A stretch of DNA of 64,000 nucleotides from Macrotrachela quadricornifera. Taxonomy: Eukaryota > Rotifera > Eurotatoria > Philodinida > Philodinidae. This document shows positions 36,508-47,394 of the stretch, piece by piece (within the stretch, counting starts at the first letter, position 1; each line of letters opens with the position of its first letter). A program made the translations under genes and the position numbers. Under the pieces are notes generated by a model that had not been told where the DNA came from, did no database searches, and saw nothing but the letters and a program-made list of their open reading frames with translations. Location of the stretch: NCBI GenBank assembly GCA_022393335.1, contig JAJEKB010021311.1, forward strand, positions 493,402-557,401, read 5' to 3'.

Positions 36508-38655
36508 TCATACTTCAGTCTCAAAAACTCTGCATAGAAAAATTTTTTCGATTTCTTTCAATTTATTTTCAAATTTTGCTTTTTCATTAAACTAAAAAAA
36601 ACCAAATAGAAAATAAATAAAAATAAAATATATCTTACTTGAGATATTTCCAACCATGTCAATGTTTCTTCAATAATATCAATTATTTTCTTCTTATCAT
36701 AATCATTGAATCTATATCCTATACTTTCATCATTTATTGCTGTTTTTATTTTATAACAATATGATTCAAGTGATATTTTAGCATTAATACAATCACGTTC
36801 TAGTTCATCTTCTTTTTCATATTTTGCAGCATCAATACTCATACGTTCAATTTCATTTTTCGATAAACGTCCATTATTGTTTGTAATTGTCATTTTATTC
36901 TTTACTCCAGTAGTTATATCCACAGCTGAAACATTTAAAATTCCATTTTCATCAATATCAAATGTAACTTGAATCTTTGGTAGGCCACGACATACTGGTG
37001 GAATAGGAAAACATCCAAAACTTCCAAGTAAATGATTATCTCGTGTTACTGAATGTTCACCTTCATAAACGTTAATATGAAGAACAGATTGATAATCCGA
37101 GCGAGTTGTAAATGTTTGTGTTTGTTTGATTGGAATTTTCATATTACGTTTAATCAGTGTTGTCATAGCACCACCATTTGTTTCCATACCCTTTTAAAAA
37201 AAAATAAAGTTACAAGAAGATTCTTTATTATGTCAGTTACCAGTGAAAAAGACATAACATCAGATAGTAGTAAATCTCTGAGTTGTTTTGATTTGTCACA
37301 AGATAAAATAGCAGCTTGAATAGCAGCACCATAAGCAACAGCTTCATCTGGATTAATTGATTTATTTAATTCTTTACCATTAAAAAAATCTTGTAAAATT
37401 TTTTGTATTTTTGGTATACGTGTTGAACCACCCTCAAGAACTATTTCATCAATATGTGATTCATTCATTTTAGCATCATTTAAAGCTTTTTTAATAGGTT
37501 GGAGTATTGAAAAAAATAAATAAGCATTAAGTTCTTCAAAACGAGTACGAGTTATTGTTGAATAGAAATCAATTTCTTCGTGTAATGAATCGAGTTCAAT
37601 TGATGCTTGGGATGATGAAGATAAAATAAGCTAAAAAAAGAAAGAGAAATAAAACAAAGTTTTTCTTCATATCACTTTACTTTAGCATATTCACAAGCAG
37701 TGCGTAAACGACGAAGAGCATGTTTATTTTCTGATAAATCTTTATTATTTTTTTGCTTAAATTCTTGAACAAAATGTTTAACCATTAGATTATCAAAATC
37801 TTCACCTCCTAAATGTTCATTACCAGCTGTTGATTTAACTTCAAATAATCCGTTTATAATTGTAACTATTGATACATTTAAAGTTCCACCACCCAAATCA
37901 AAAACAAGAATATTTCTCTCATTAGATATTTGTTTATTGAAGCCATAAGCAATAGCAGCAGCCGTTGGTTCATTTATAAGACGTAAGACATTAAGACCAG
38001 CAATAGTACCAGCATCTTTTGTTGATTGACGCTGAGAATCATTGAAAGAAGCTGGAACAGTAATAACAGCTGAAGAGACTGTTTTACCAAGATATATTTC
38101 TGTCATTTGTTTCATTTTGATTAATATCATTGATGAGATTTCTTCTGGTACAAATAATTTTGTTTGATTTTTATACTTAACTTCTATTTTAGGTCTTCCA
38201 TTATCATTAATAACTTTAAATGGCCAATGTTTCATATCAGCTTGAACAGTTGGATCATTAAATTTTCGACCAATAAGTCGTTTAGAATCAAAGATTGTAT
38301 TGTATGGATTCATAAATACTTGATTTTTAGCTTGATCACCAATTAAACGTTGATTATCATTGAATGCAATATAAGATGCTGTTGTTCGATTCCCTTGTTC
38401 ATTAGGAATAATTTCAACTTTACCATTTTGAAATATACCGACGCATGAATATGCTGTACCCAAATCAATACCTATTACTGTACCTGACTCATCTCCTTTT
38501 GTTGTACTTAAGCCATTAGTTTTCGTTGTGCTTAAACCACTAGTATTTGCTGTACCGTAGGCGTCGGATTTTCTTGTGCTTAAGCCATTAGTATTTGCTG
38601 TATTGAAGCGATTACTTTCTGCATCCTCTGAATATCGACCAAGGCCACAACCCAT
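36508..38655 (-). CDS. Divergent Hsp70 chaperone with N-terminal extension (4 exons)
   Basis: Exons 37681-38655, 37241-37630, 36639-37190 and 36508-36591 are joined by phase-0 introns of 50, 50 and 47 bp. The product is 666 residues. Hsp70 signatures are clear: [58 protein letters not shown] and [15 protein letters not shown]. It therefore has the ATPase domain (about 60-440), the beta substrate-binding domain and a short lid. It is odd in four ways. The usual TFDVS is TLNVS, replacing an Asp that in other Hsp70s contacts the catalytic metal/phosphate site, so ATPase activity may be altered. About 58 extra N-terminal residues contain repeated GLSTTK-like units. It begins MGCG, a possible myristoylation/palmitoylation signal. 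The C-terminal EEVD of cytosolic Hsp70 is missing (it ends FETEV). Confidence 0.9.
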
Positions 38656-39272
38656 TAGAAAATATTGTTGCGAAGGTGAGAGTGATCTAGTTGTTTTGTA
38701 ATTAATCTTCCAATTTAAAAACTATTGATTAAAAGATAAAAAATTAAAATGAAAATAGATCATTGGTTGTTCGAGAAGACTTAACGTATGATTCGATCAG
38801 TCGTCAGTAGTTTCCTTAAGGAGTGCCGATGAAAGACTAGGCGTTACCTTGAAAGGTACATGGAAGCGAAATTTTTAACGGTGAAGACATCCAATCAAAA
38901 TTTGTCAATCTGCTCGATCCACTCAGCTAAAATCGTATTCAAAATCCACGAAAAACTCCTGAATTTTCTTGGTATGACGATGTTTAGAAATAAAATCTCC
39001 TTTTTAGTCTTAGCAAATACTTCTTTCCGGTTGAAAAATACGAAGTACTACGTTAGTGTCGCTTTTTTGAAAAACTCACCTTTTTCAAAATATGTAAGAT
39101 TATCTAATTTGTACTTTTTTCCAGCTTCTAAAAATAATTTTTTCAGATTCAGCATGTAAAACATAGTAGGAAAAAGTTGTTAGATTAACTCCAAATTCAA
39201 AGCTCTATTTGTGCTGACATCTCGAATCTCGTCGTATCCACTGAGTACAGGTTGATTTTGTAAGCCTATCAA
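38656..39272. other. Upstream region of Hsp70 gene
   Basis: Probable Hsp70 promoter. A 99-codon ATG frame on the plus strand (38860-39159) is Lys/Phe/Asn-rich with no motif and is not called. Confidence 0.35.
38770..38777. promoter_or_regulatory. Candidate heat-shock element core
   Basis: A TTCGAGAA palindrome (nTTCnnGAAn) about 115 bp upstream of the Hsp70 start codon. Only one inverted pair is seen, where functional elements usually have three or more pentamers, so this is weak. Confidence 0.25.
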
Positions 39273-39865
39273 GTCTTTCGCCGAAAACGATGAAGCCTAA
39301 TATTTTATTTCATTCGACTCGTCATACTACTACCCACTACGCTCCTTCTCAATTCTTTTTCGTTTCTTTCCTATGATGAGAAAAATGGTTTTTATTGACA
39401 TCATCGTCAATTCAAGCGATGTTGAAGGGTTTCCAAATTCAATTAAGGTTTTTAGTCACAAATTAAATTTAGACTTGAAATCATTACAAAAATTTGAGTA
39501 AAATAAAGTATCTTTCAAATTAATTTGAAAATTTTCATTTTTTTCTCATTTTTTTGAATAATATCAAAAGTCTGAAATTGCTATATAAATGTCACAAAAT
39601 AATAATTTTTCAATCAGCTTGAAAGATACTTCATTTGACTTGAATTTTTGTGATGATTTTGAGTCTACATTTGGTTTATGATTAAGAATATTATTTGAAT
39701 TTGAAAACTATTGAATATCACCTAAATTGGCTACGGTGTCAATAAAAACCATTTTTCTAATCATAGGAAAGGAACGAAAAAGAATCGATATGCAGCGTAG
39801 TGAGGACTGATATGACGAGTTGATCTAAATAAAATATTTGGCTCCATCATTTTCGGAGAAAGATT
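39273..39865. repeat. Foldback/MITE-like palindrome
   Basis: Almost the whole segment folds on itself. The left end (CTTTCGCCGAAAACGATGAAGCC) is mirrored at the right end (GGCTCCATCATTTTCGGAGAAAG). Inner blocks such as GAAAAATGGTTTTTATTGAC and AAGTATCTTTCAA also pair. Arms are about 290 bp at roughly three-quarters identity, with almost no loop and no coding capacity. Confidence 0.7.
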
Positions 39866-41019
39866 AAGAAGAATACATATTATTCCGCGATGCTGCGCAT
39901 TGTGTAATCAATATCATTCCTGGAATCAGATTTCAGAATTCCAGCATCACCAAACTATCTCAGCTCATTAGTTAATAATCGAGTTATCTCAACTCCGGAA
40001 TTGGTGAAATTTCGACTTATCCTCACCCTAAGATTGCCTTCTATAGTTAAAGATAAATATCTAAAATAGATGAGCGATTCCTAAATGAAATTCCAGCAAT
40101 TAGATCGAAGTGGAATTAGAGGGTATTATACGGAAATGCTCGCAATTGCTAAGAATTCTTTTAAGTAGTTGCCTAATTCCACTTATAATATAAGTGTACC
40201 TAGAAAAACATTGACAGCATTCATTTCTGATAAAGAATAAAACTTCTTTTGCTACTTTTCATTTATTATAAATGTGACTAATATTGATGCCTTTACTATG
40301 AGTCAGTATGAAAAGATAAAAAATTTTGATCGTTCTTTCGAGTGGATGGATATATGAACAGTGTAAGTAATTACTGGGAGTATACGGATGCCTAGTAAAT
40401 GTAAGAAACTATAGAAAGTATAAAGAAGTATAGCTGGATACTATTGTGTACAAAGAGACGACCGTTGGGCACGAGTTTTCGAGAGGCACTATGGGCCCTC
40501 ACACCGCGACGCTGAAATAAAAGGCGATTACTCGAGTTGTACACTTTAAATCCGGTATACTTCCTACACCGCCTATAATCCTTACACTCTCTTCAATACT
40601 TTTTAGGCCAATCATTCTTGATCATTATATATCAAACCATCGTCTGTCTTTGAAATAATATCTTTTTGAAACAAAGACTCGAGTAGAATTCAGTAGTAGT
40701 AGCATCTATTGACGGTTCGTCCTTGATCTTTTATTATAAATCGAATAAATGTTAAGTTTTCTGAAAATTAGGCGAGAAAATAAAATTCTTTTCCGTTTGT
40801 ATCGTTTTTAATAAACGATAAGTGGCGATAAAACTTCATTTTTTTGACCAACTTTCAGTAAGGTGCTCATTTATATCTTATTTTATTATTTATTTTTGAA
40901 ATGATAGGTACCTTCTGAAATTGCATTTTACAACTCCAACTAAACTTCTCATGCTTACATAGTGCCTTATCTCATTTATAAGTGTCTAAACTTTATAATT
41001 TAAATAAATTTTATTTTTT
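39866..41019. other. Intergenic DNA with a GC-richer pocket
   Basis: No gene. Around 40450-40560 the base composition rises (GGGCACGAG, GGGCCCTCACACCGCGACG) in otherwise AT-rich DNA, with partly mirrored GTATAC/GTACAC motifs on either side. It may be the end of an unrecognised element. Confidence 0.35.
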
Positions 41020-41700
41020 TCTATTCCCTTTTCTGAAAGAAAGGGTTATACACCGTTTAATCCGGTGGCTAAAAATGCTTAAAGTTTGTTTGTTTGTTTG
41101 TTTGTTTGTCTAATCCAATCAGATTGCAGCAAAATTTTATCTTTCACAATTCTTTATACTTTGATTGAAAAACAGCTGACTCTAGGGTAATCGGGGTCGA
41201 GGAACTCGAATCTGATGTTAGTTTTTTAAAATTTTTTTGAGTATCATTTTTTTGAAAAAAGGATCACTTTTTTTACAAAAAAAATTTTTTTTATAAGGGT
41301 TGACCGAAGGGTAATCGCGGTCGAGGAATCCGAATCTGAAGTTAGTTTTTCGAAAATTTTTTTCGGATTCATTTTTCACACAAAGGATCACTTTTTTGCA
41401 GAAAAAAATTTTTTTGTAAAGGTTGACCGAACGGTAATCAAGGACGAGAGATTCAAATCTGAAGTCAGTTGCATAAAAAGTTTTTGACGATCAATTTTTT
41501 AAACAAACAACAAATTTTTAACAAAAAGCATTTGTCTTTTATGAAGTTTGGTCAACGGCCGTTAATGTTCAGGAACTTGAATCTGACTTCGATTTTTTAA
41601 AATTTTATAAATGAATAGCTTGACGGTAATTTACAAAACACGATTTCTACGAGAAAGAGCTGAGCGAGTCTTCAGACGAGCGTTACTTGTCAAAATAATG
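41020..41700. repeat. Dispersed repeat with internal tandem array of about 123 bp
   Basis: It starts with the hairpin CCCTTTTCTGAAAGAAAGGG and ends near GAGCGTTACTTGT. After a TTTG microsatellite (about 41087-41109), four units of about 120-125 bp follow (starting near 41165, 41285, 41405, 41530). Each carries GTTGACC...GGTAATC, a GAGGAA/GAGAGA..CGAATCTGA motif and poly-T/poly-A blocks. Divergence between units shows it is old. There is no coding capacity. Confidence 0.7.
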
Positions 41701-43411
41701 TTTCAGTTAGAATTCTATGGTTTATATATTTAATTCAATGCATTTTGTGCATCTTTTAAGAGAATCAAAGATTTTTATTGGTTGTAGAGAAAAAATAATA
41801 AAAAAAGAAATTTTTTTTATTATTGAAACCATGTTTTGTGCCATATGATAATCTAAAGGATTGAATAATTCTGAAATACTATTTTATTTGTTTATTTAGT
41901 TAGTTATTCCCTTTTCTGAAAGAAAGGGTTATACGGCCGTAAATTCCATAAAGTTTGTCTGTCTGTCCTAACCAATCAGAAATCAGCAACGATTATCTCG
42001 ATAATAATAAAACGTAACAGTTCCTAAAAATGTTTCCAAAGGGTTTTTGGGATCGAGGAATCCAATGGTACTATTAGTTCTTTATGATCTTGTAACAATA
42101 ATTTTTTTTACGAAAAAATAATTACTTTTTTTTATAGAATTTGACCAAAGTACTTTGAAGGGCGAGCAATGAACTAGTGTGATTAAATTTCAAAATTTTG
42201 TAGATTTATTATTTCTTCGGCTGAAGAGAGAGTGATTGGGGAAAAAGTGAAATGCATTTATTTGTGTCTGCCAGTTCAAGAGTCAAAAAAAACATGTTCT
42301 TAGATAAACCAACACGAAATCGCAACTTTGAAAAAATCGAATCTTAACGTTTTCGTAAAAGTTTTCGGGATGGAGGAATCGAATGGTACCATTAATTTTT
42401 GAATTTTTTAAATATTTTTTTTAGTAAAAGAAGGCTTTTTTACGAAATAAAGATTTGTCTCGTGGATTCGAGGAGAGGTCATATAGCATAAAATAAGTTT
42501 GTAGTTATACAGGTATGCTCTCTTCTAAAGTTTCTCTCTATCTTTCTGTATTGAAGCGAATCTGAAAATGTTATTAGTTAGATTAATATCAAAAGCTTAT
42601 GATATTCTAGTTGAAAACTATATGAAGGGTAATGGAGGGTAAAGAATTCGCATATGGAGCCAAATTTGTCGTCAGTAATAAGTTACCAAACAATTAGTAA
42701 TTAGTTTTACTTTTTTTCTTAAAAAGTTTGATCCAAGATGGTGAAACATCAATAAATGAAAACTGAGTTGGTTTGTCAAATAATTAATAAGAAATAATAT
42801 AAACTGTCCCCAGTAAAACTCCACTAGAGACAATTGACTATGAGGAATCAAAATCTTAAGTTAGTTTTTCAATAGTGGTAGGTATTAAATAATGATAAAT
42901 TAGTAAATCATCGTTTCTAATAAAACTTGACTTATCGTTATTGACCACGGAAATTACGAATTCAAAGTCAGTAAAAATGTTTGCGATGTATTTCTTACCT
43001 TTCTTTGATGACCTGTTTGTTGTTTCAAGCTTGACTCACAGATATTCAAGGGTCGTGAATCTATGTTTGATATTGATTCTAATGTAAACAGTTTTCTTTA
43101 TTGATTGTTATATTTTAGATCTTTGAGTGAGATTTGCAGAAAAACATGTAAAAAATGAAGCGACTATTTGAAGTTCTGTTGTTCAGTCTTCATAGATATT
43201 AATCGTAAAATTATATTCCAAAATAGAGAAAACTCGGTCCTAGATCACAACGTGTTGTACTCTATTGTAGCAATTCTTAAATAGTTCTTTTTTAGTTTCT
43301 TCTTAACCAGCGTACTCACAAATGCTAAGCATACTGAGAAGAATTTAGACGAGATGCATCCATTAACTTCAAAGCTGAACTAATATCGATCGATATAGTG
43401 GCGTTAAATAT

Positions 43412-43478
43412 GCAAACGGCTAGTCGTGAGTGGCCGACCGGAGGGAGGCCGACGGACGACTAGACGTTGACTTAGAAC
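43412..43478. repeat. GC-rich hairpin-forming 65-bp repeat, copy 1
   Basis: An island of GC-rich sequence (GTCGTGAGTGGCCGACCGGA...) in AT-rich DNA, with outer TAGTCGT/ACGACTA and inner GGCCGAC copies. A second copy follows 331 bp downstream in the same orientation. Confidence 0.65.
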
Positions 43479-43742
43479 GTTATTTCAAAGCATAGTTTTG
43501 AAATAAGTCTTAAGTAATTAAAGTGGATTTTTCAAGAACCTAATTAATCTTGTTTGATAACGAATCCGGCAAAATAGAATTTTGTAAAAATAAGAAAGAA
43601 ATTGAAAACTGATGAAAACTACACAATGTTATCGGGGTGTTGGAAGTTTCGGATTGCGTATCGATATGTTACGAGTAAGCTACTTTTGTGCGCATTAGAA
43701 TCCTAATATGACAGATGACAAACAGAAAAACAAAGCGTACAT

Positions 43743-43810
43743 GGAAACGGCTGGTCGTGAGTGGCCGACCAGAGGGAGGCCGACGAACGACTAGTCGTTG
43801 ATTTAAAAAC
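43743..43810. repeat. GC-rich hairpin-forming 65-bp repeat, copy 2
   Basis: About 88% identical to copy 1 by eye, retaining the GTGAGTGGCCGACC and GAGGGAGGCCGACG cores. The sequence between the copies is unrelated AT-rich DNA, so this is a dispersed rather than a tandem repeat. Confidence 0.65.
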
Positions 43811-44167
43811 TTTATCATAAGTGCATTAAGTGAGATTTGAAATATCTTAATAGATTCTCAAATAACTCGATTCTTGAGCAAAAATAATTCTTTATTAGAC
43901 ATTTTATGTAACAGAGTATATTCAGTAAAGGAGTTGGGAATACTAACAGTGCCATTTGCTTATTGTAGCGTAAGCAGAAATAGATATGAATCCGTGTCGT
44001 CCTAAAACTTTAAGCTGTCCGGAATTTTCAAGTTTGAAAAAAGATATTTTTTCACGGAATTGTGGTTTGAAGTAATCGTCACCTGGTCATGCTATTGAAC
44101 TTGATGAACAAACTGAAACATCTGAGCCGTATCTAATTCCGCTTTCTTAAGGAAACAGTCGTATAGC

Positions 44168-44511
44168 GATAAATATTGCTTATTTCAGACATTTAATTCG
44201 AATATTTCGACCTTTTCTTGATTAACACGGTCATTATCAACGATATAAATGAACTCTTTATCTACTATGTAATATGAAGAATACAATGAAATGAGTATAA
44301 CAATCTAATTTTGAAGTTAATGTAGTGGTTATTTCAGACATTTTATTCTTCATATTACATAGTAGATAAAGAGTTCATTTATATCGTTGATAATGACCGT
44401 GTTAATCAATAAAAGGTCGAAATATTCGAATTAAATGTCTGAAATAACCACTACATTAACTTCAAAATTAGATAGTTATACTCATTTCATTGTATTCTTG
44501 ATAAATATTGC
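44168..44511. repeat. A-B-A'-B' inverted array of a 149-bp unit with 12-bp flanking direct repeats
   Basis: GATAAATATTGC occurs at 44168-44179 and 44500-44511. Between them, TTATTTCAGACATT occurs at 44180 and again at 44329 (period 149), bounding one unit plus overlap. The following half (44344-44499) is the reverse complement of the same unit, but cut at a different point of the circle. The order is therefore block A, block B, inverted A, inverted B rather than a simple hairpin. Only about two mismatches separate the halves, so the event is recent. No open frame is present. Confidence 0.85.
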
Positions 44512-44933
44512 ACTTAAAAAGACATGAATGTTTGTCTCTTCGTTTTGTTGAAACAAGTCAGAGTTTAGGATTAGAAAATATGACGTCCCAAACCAGTGAA
44601 TATGGTCAGATATCCGTATTAGACATGATCAATCTCACACGAAGACAATAAACTCGATTTTGAGATTTCCTTGTCGTTTATATATGAATCTATATAGGAA
44701 TATTGCTATAAAACGATCATCGCTAGAGTGAATATTTTATTTCGTAGCTTTCATGCAATCAAAAGGATAAAGATATCAGATGATCTAAAAGAAAACTTTT
44801 TTGAATGGTAATCCCACTGAATTTTCTTTCAGAAAAGGGTCAGCGAATCCGTAGGATGAGCGCTACTTGTTTATAAGTACGTGAGGACATGATTTTTGCA
44901 ATTTTCATTTATATTCTGAGTCGAATTAGACAG

Positions 44934-45475
44934 CTACTTTCGTTGTATTTGTAAGATTAACTTTGATTTTGATGGCTTTGTCTTCACTAATAACTGTTGA
45001 TGAGATTTATTGGTACATGTTTCAATCGTCAAAGTAACATTGTTCATTGGTGAACCAGGATACATGTAATGTTTCTTCCATATATGACGTAATTTTCGTT
45101 TGAAGTCAAGTATTGAACCACTTTCAAGAGGAAAATAAATTTGAATATGTTTCTTATTCCAACCCATTTCTCGTTGTTGTTCCGTTTGACTTGATAGAAG
45201 TTGATTGGAATTAGAAATCACACTTCGCCGTTATTTTTCTTTTTCTATTTCTCCTCTTGTTGGTAAAAAAATTAAATTTTGATATAACTCTTTCTAAAGA
45301 TCATTATCCAGTTGTTCCATAAGTGACGTAACATTATTTCCTTGAAAGAATTCTTTGAAATGATATGCAACAAATCTTGATAAATTAGTCTGTCTTGACT
45401 GATTTGTCTTAAGTGATCTGCCACGTGACCTCTCTCGTTCATCCGCTGTCCGCTGCCGTTTATATTAAATACAAC
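44934..45475 (-). pseudogene. Degraded protein-coding remnant of unknown family
   Basis: One minus-strand frame reads nearly continuously with two internal stops (TAG near 45295, TAA near 45235). It runs from an Arg/Ser/Glu-rich stretch through RFVAYHFKEFFQGNN and on to a well-behaved 77-residue end containing KKHIQIYFPLESGS and PGSPMNNVTLTIETC. Stop-free stretches and protein-like composition suggest a former gene or gene fragment. I do not recognise it. Confidence 0.3.
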
Positions 45476-45625
45476 AATCATCATGTCGATTCGTCTACTT
45501 CAATTTCTCTAAGACTTTTATCGGCTTTGAATCCATCTGAATAAGATTTGGATTCACTAAAGTCTTATGAGGCACAGCAATACTAACTTAATTTACGAAA
45601 CTCATATACTTCTTAGATTTCAAGT

Positions 45626-46088
45626 TAGGGATGGGCAATGTCACATTACTGAACACTGATTGACACTAATACTGACACTTAATGCCCAATGGTAGTCTCA
45701 GTATTACCAATCACTGAAATATTGAACTACGCACATTGACTTTACTAATATCTCATAATTAATTGTTATAGCTTAACTACAATATTCATTTATTTAGAGT
45801 GTTTTTTCGAAGATTTTATTGATAACTTATTTATCTAACTCTTCGACGATGATGCGTTATTTTCCTTCACGTTTCGAAAACTATAATCATTAATTGTCTT
45901 GGAAAAACATATGCATCCACTTTATAACCTTTTCTTTTTTGTGTATCTTAAACACACATATTGCAATATTACATACCCATTAATTACGAGATGTCATTCC
46001 ATCAGACATATTGGTGTGCAATGAATACCGTTTTTGGTGACAAAACTGTCGGTTTTTGCGATGTTGATACTGACATCACTCATCCCTA
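45626..46088. mobile_element. hAT-type MITE, older copy
   Basis: The 463-bp element starts TAGGGATGGGCAATGTCA and ends with the mirror TGACATCACTCATCCCTA (about 15 of 18 positions match). It is flanked by TTTCAAGT and CTTCAAAT, a diverged 8-bp target duplication (6 of 8). The interior has CACTGA/TGACACTAATACTGACA repeats and no coding capacity. Confidence 0.7.
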
Positions 46089-47394
46089 CTTCAAATCTAT
46101 TTTCTTCGATATTTCATAATTGGTAGCACTGATGTTTGTGTTGATGCATCATGAGAAGAGTATCATTAGTGAGATAGATGTCTCACCAGTCGTTGGGATA
46201 GAAAGAAGTCATCTTAGTCCTTTTTTAATTTTTTTCAATCATTTTCAAGAACTATAATAGAGTCATTCCCTCAAATGAGGCCTTTAACAAGATCGAAATT
46301 CAGATTATGGTCACTTGGACTCATTCTCATTCTCTTGTTTTATAATGTAGTTTAAGATTCTGACCATACCTGATGATGATTACTTGAACAGTAGTCGAAA
46401 CAATCATTGCACGATTTGCTTTGAAGCTCTCTTCGTAAACTTATTCATAATCCACTCTCAAATGATTTGTACTGCAACAGTTTGCCCACACTACGGTTTG
46501 TTCTATGATGAGAAGCCCGGTTAGAATCTTGTATATCTCTGTTGTATTAATTTACAATATTATGCATAGGAAAAATATTAATAATTTTCATCTTATATTA
46601 TTGTTTTGTACATTTCTATTGTTATAGAATAATATACCAAGAATAGGAGAAAAAAATTAATTAAACTATTATTGATTTCTTTTTTAAAATTATATTGTTT
46701 TATTAAATGTTTATTGAAAAAAAAGCGAAAAAATAACGTAAACAGACACAGAAAATACATGACATATTCGAAGCGATATCACTCAAACAAAAAATAATCA
46801 ATTATGGCGAGAAAATAACACAGCAAAAGAAAAAGAGAGAAGAAATCACTCTATAAATAAAACGATGCCCTATTATATAAGCTAGAAACTCTATCAAGAC
46901 ATTTAATTTGGCATTGGCACAGAACGGGATAAAATATGTAGTAGAAATACCTTATATGTGCGATATAGTCACTTGGTATACTTTTTTTCTCTTTCTTCTA
47001 AGGGAATATTTTCGAGCGAGAGATAAGTCAGTATTAACTAGGATGTCGATATTGGAAAACTCCACCAGAGAAAAAGAAAAAAAATATTCACTAAAAGGAT
47101 TATATAGTATATATAAGCTACCAATCCTATTGAGATGTTATCAATTCATATTTGGCGCAGAATACAACACAGTATTTTCCTACGCATTCATCTTTTATTC
47201 TTTTTTTTCTTACAATATCGAGAACTGTTAACAGATCAACGAATAAAATATTAACATTACGACGTCTTATCTAACGGTAAATTTTAACAAAAATTAAAAA
47301 TCACTAAGTTCTATGTAACTTCGTGCGACTTGAGGAAACGATGACGATATATACCAAAAAATAAAGAGATTTACTTGTTTCATGAATATATATA
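46089..47394. other. AT-rich spacer
   Basis: No recognised gene. A 107-codon plus-strand frame at 46908-47231 begins with TTG, is rich in Phe/Tyr/Lys and lacks motifs, so it is not called. Confidence 0.35.

Larger units (their letters stand above)
41905..44880. repeat. Second, longer and interrupted copy of the same dispersed repeat
   Basis: The starting hairpin CCCTTTTCTGAAAGAAAGGG recurs at 41907 with GTTATAC and GTTTGTCTGTCTGTCC. Diverged internal units (GATCGAGGAATCCAATGGTAC, GGATGGAGGAATCGAATGGTACC) occur near 42050 and 42365. The matching end motif (GTCAGCG..., GAGCGCTACTTGT) appears only at about 44840-44875. The intervening DNA contains the GC-rich repeat pair and the inverted 149-bp array, so I infer an element expanded by later insertions. 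The span is tentative. Confidence 0.4.

Noticed and set aside
38860..39159. 99-residue ATG frame upstream of Hsp70
   Set aside because: Composition is typical of random AT-rich DNA; no motif or signal peptide, and it lies in the probable Hsp70 promoter.
41087..41110. TTTG repeat considered as a telomere-like or regulatory array
   Set aside because: A simple microsatellite inside a dispersed repeat; it does not match the known bdelloid telomere unit.
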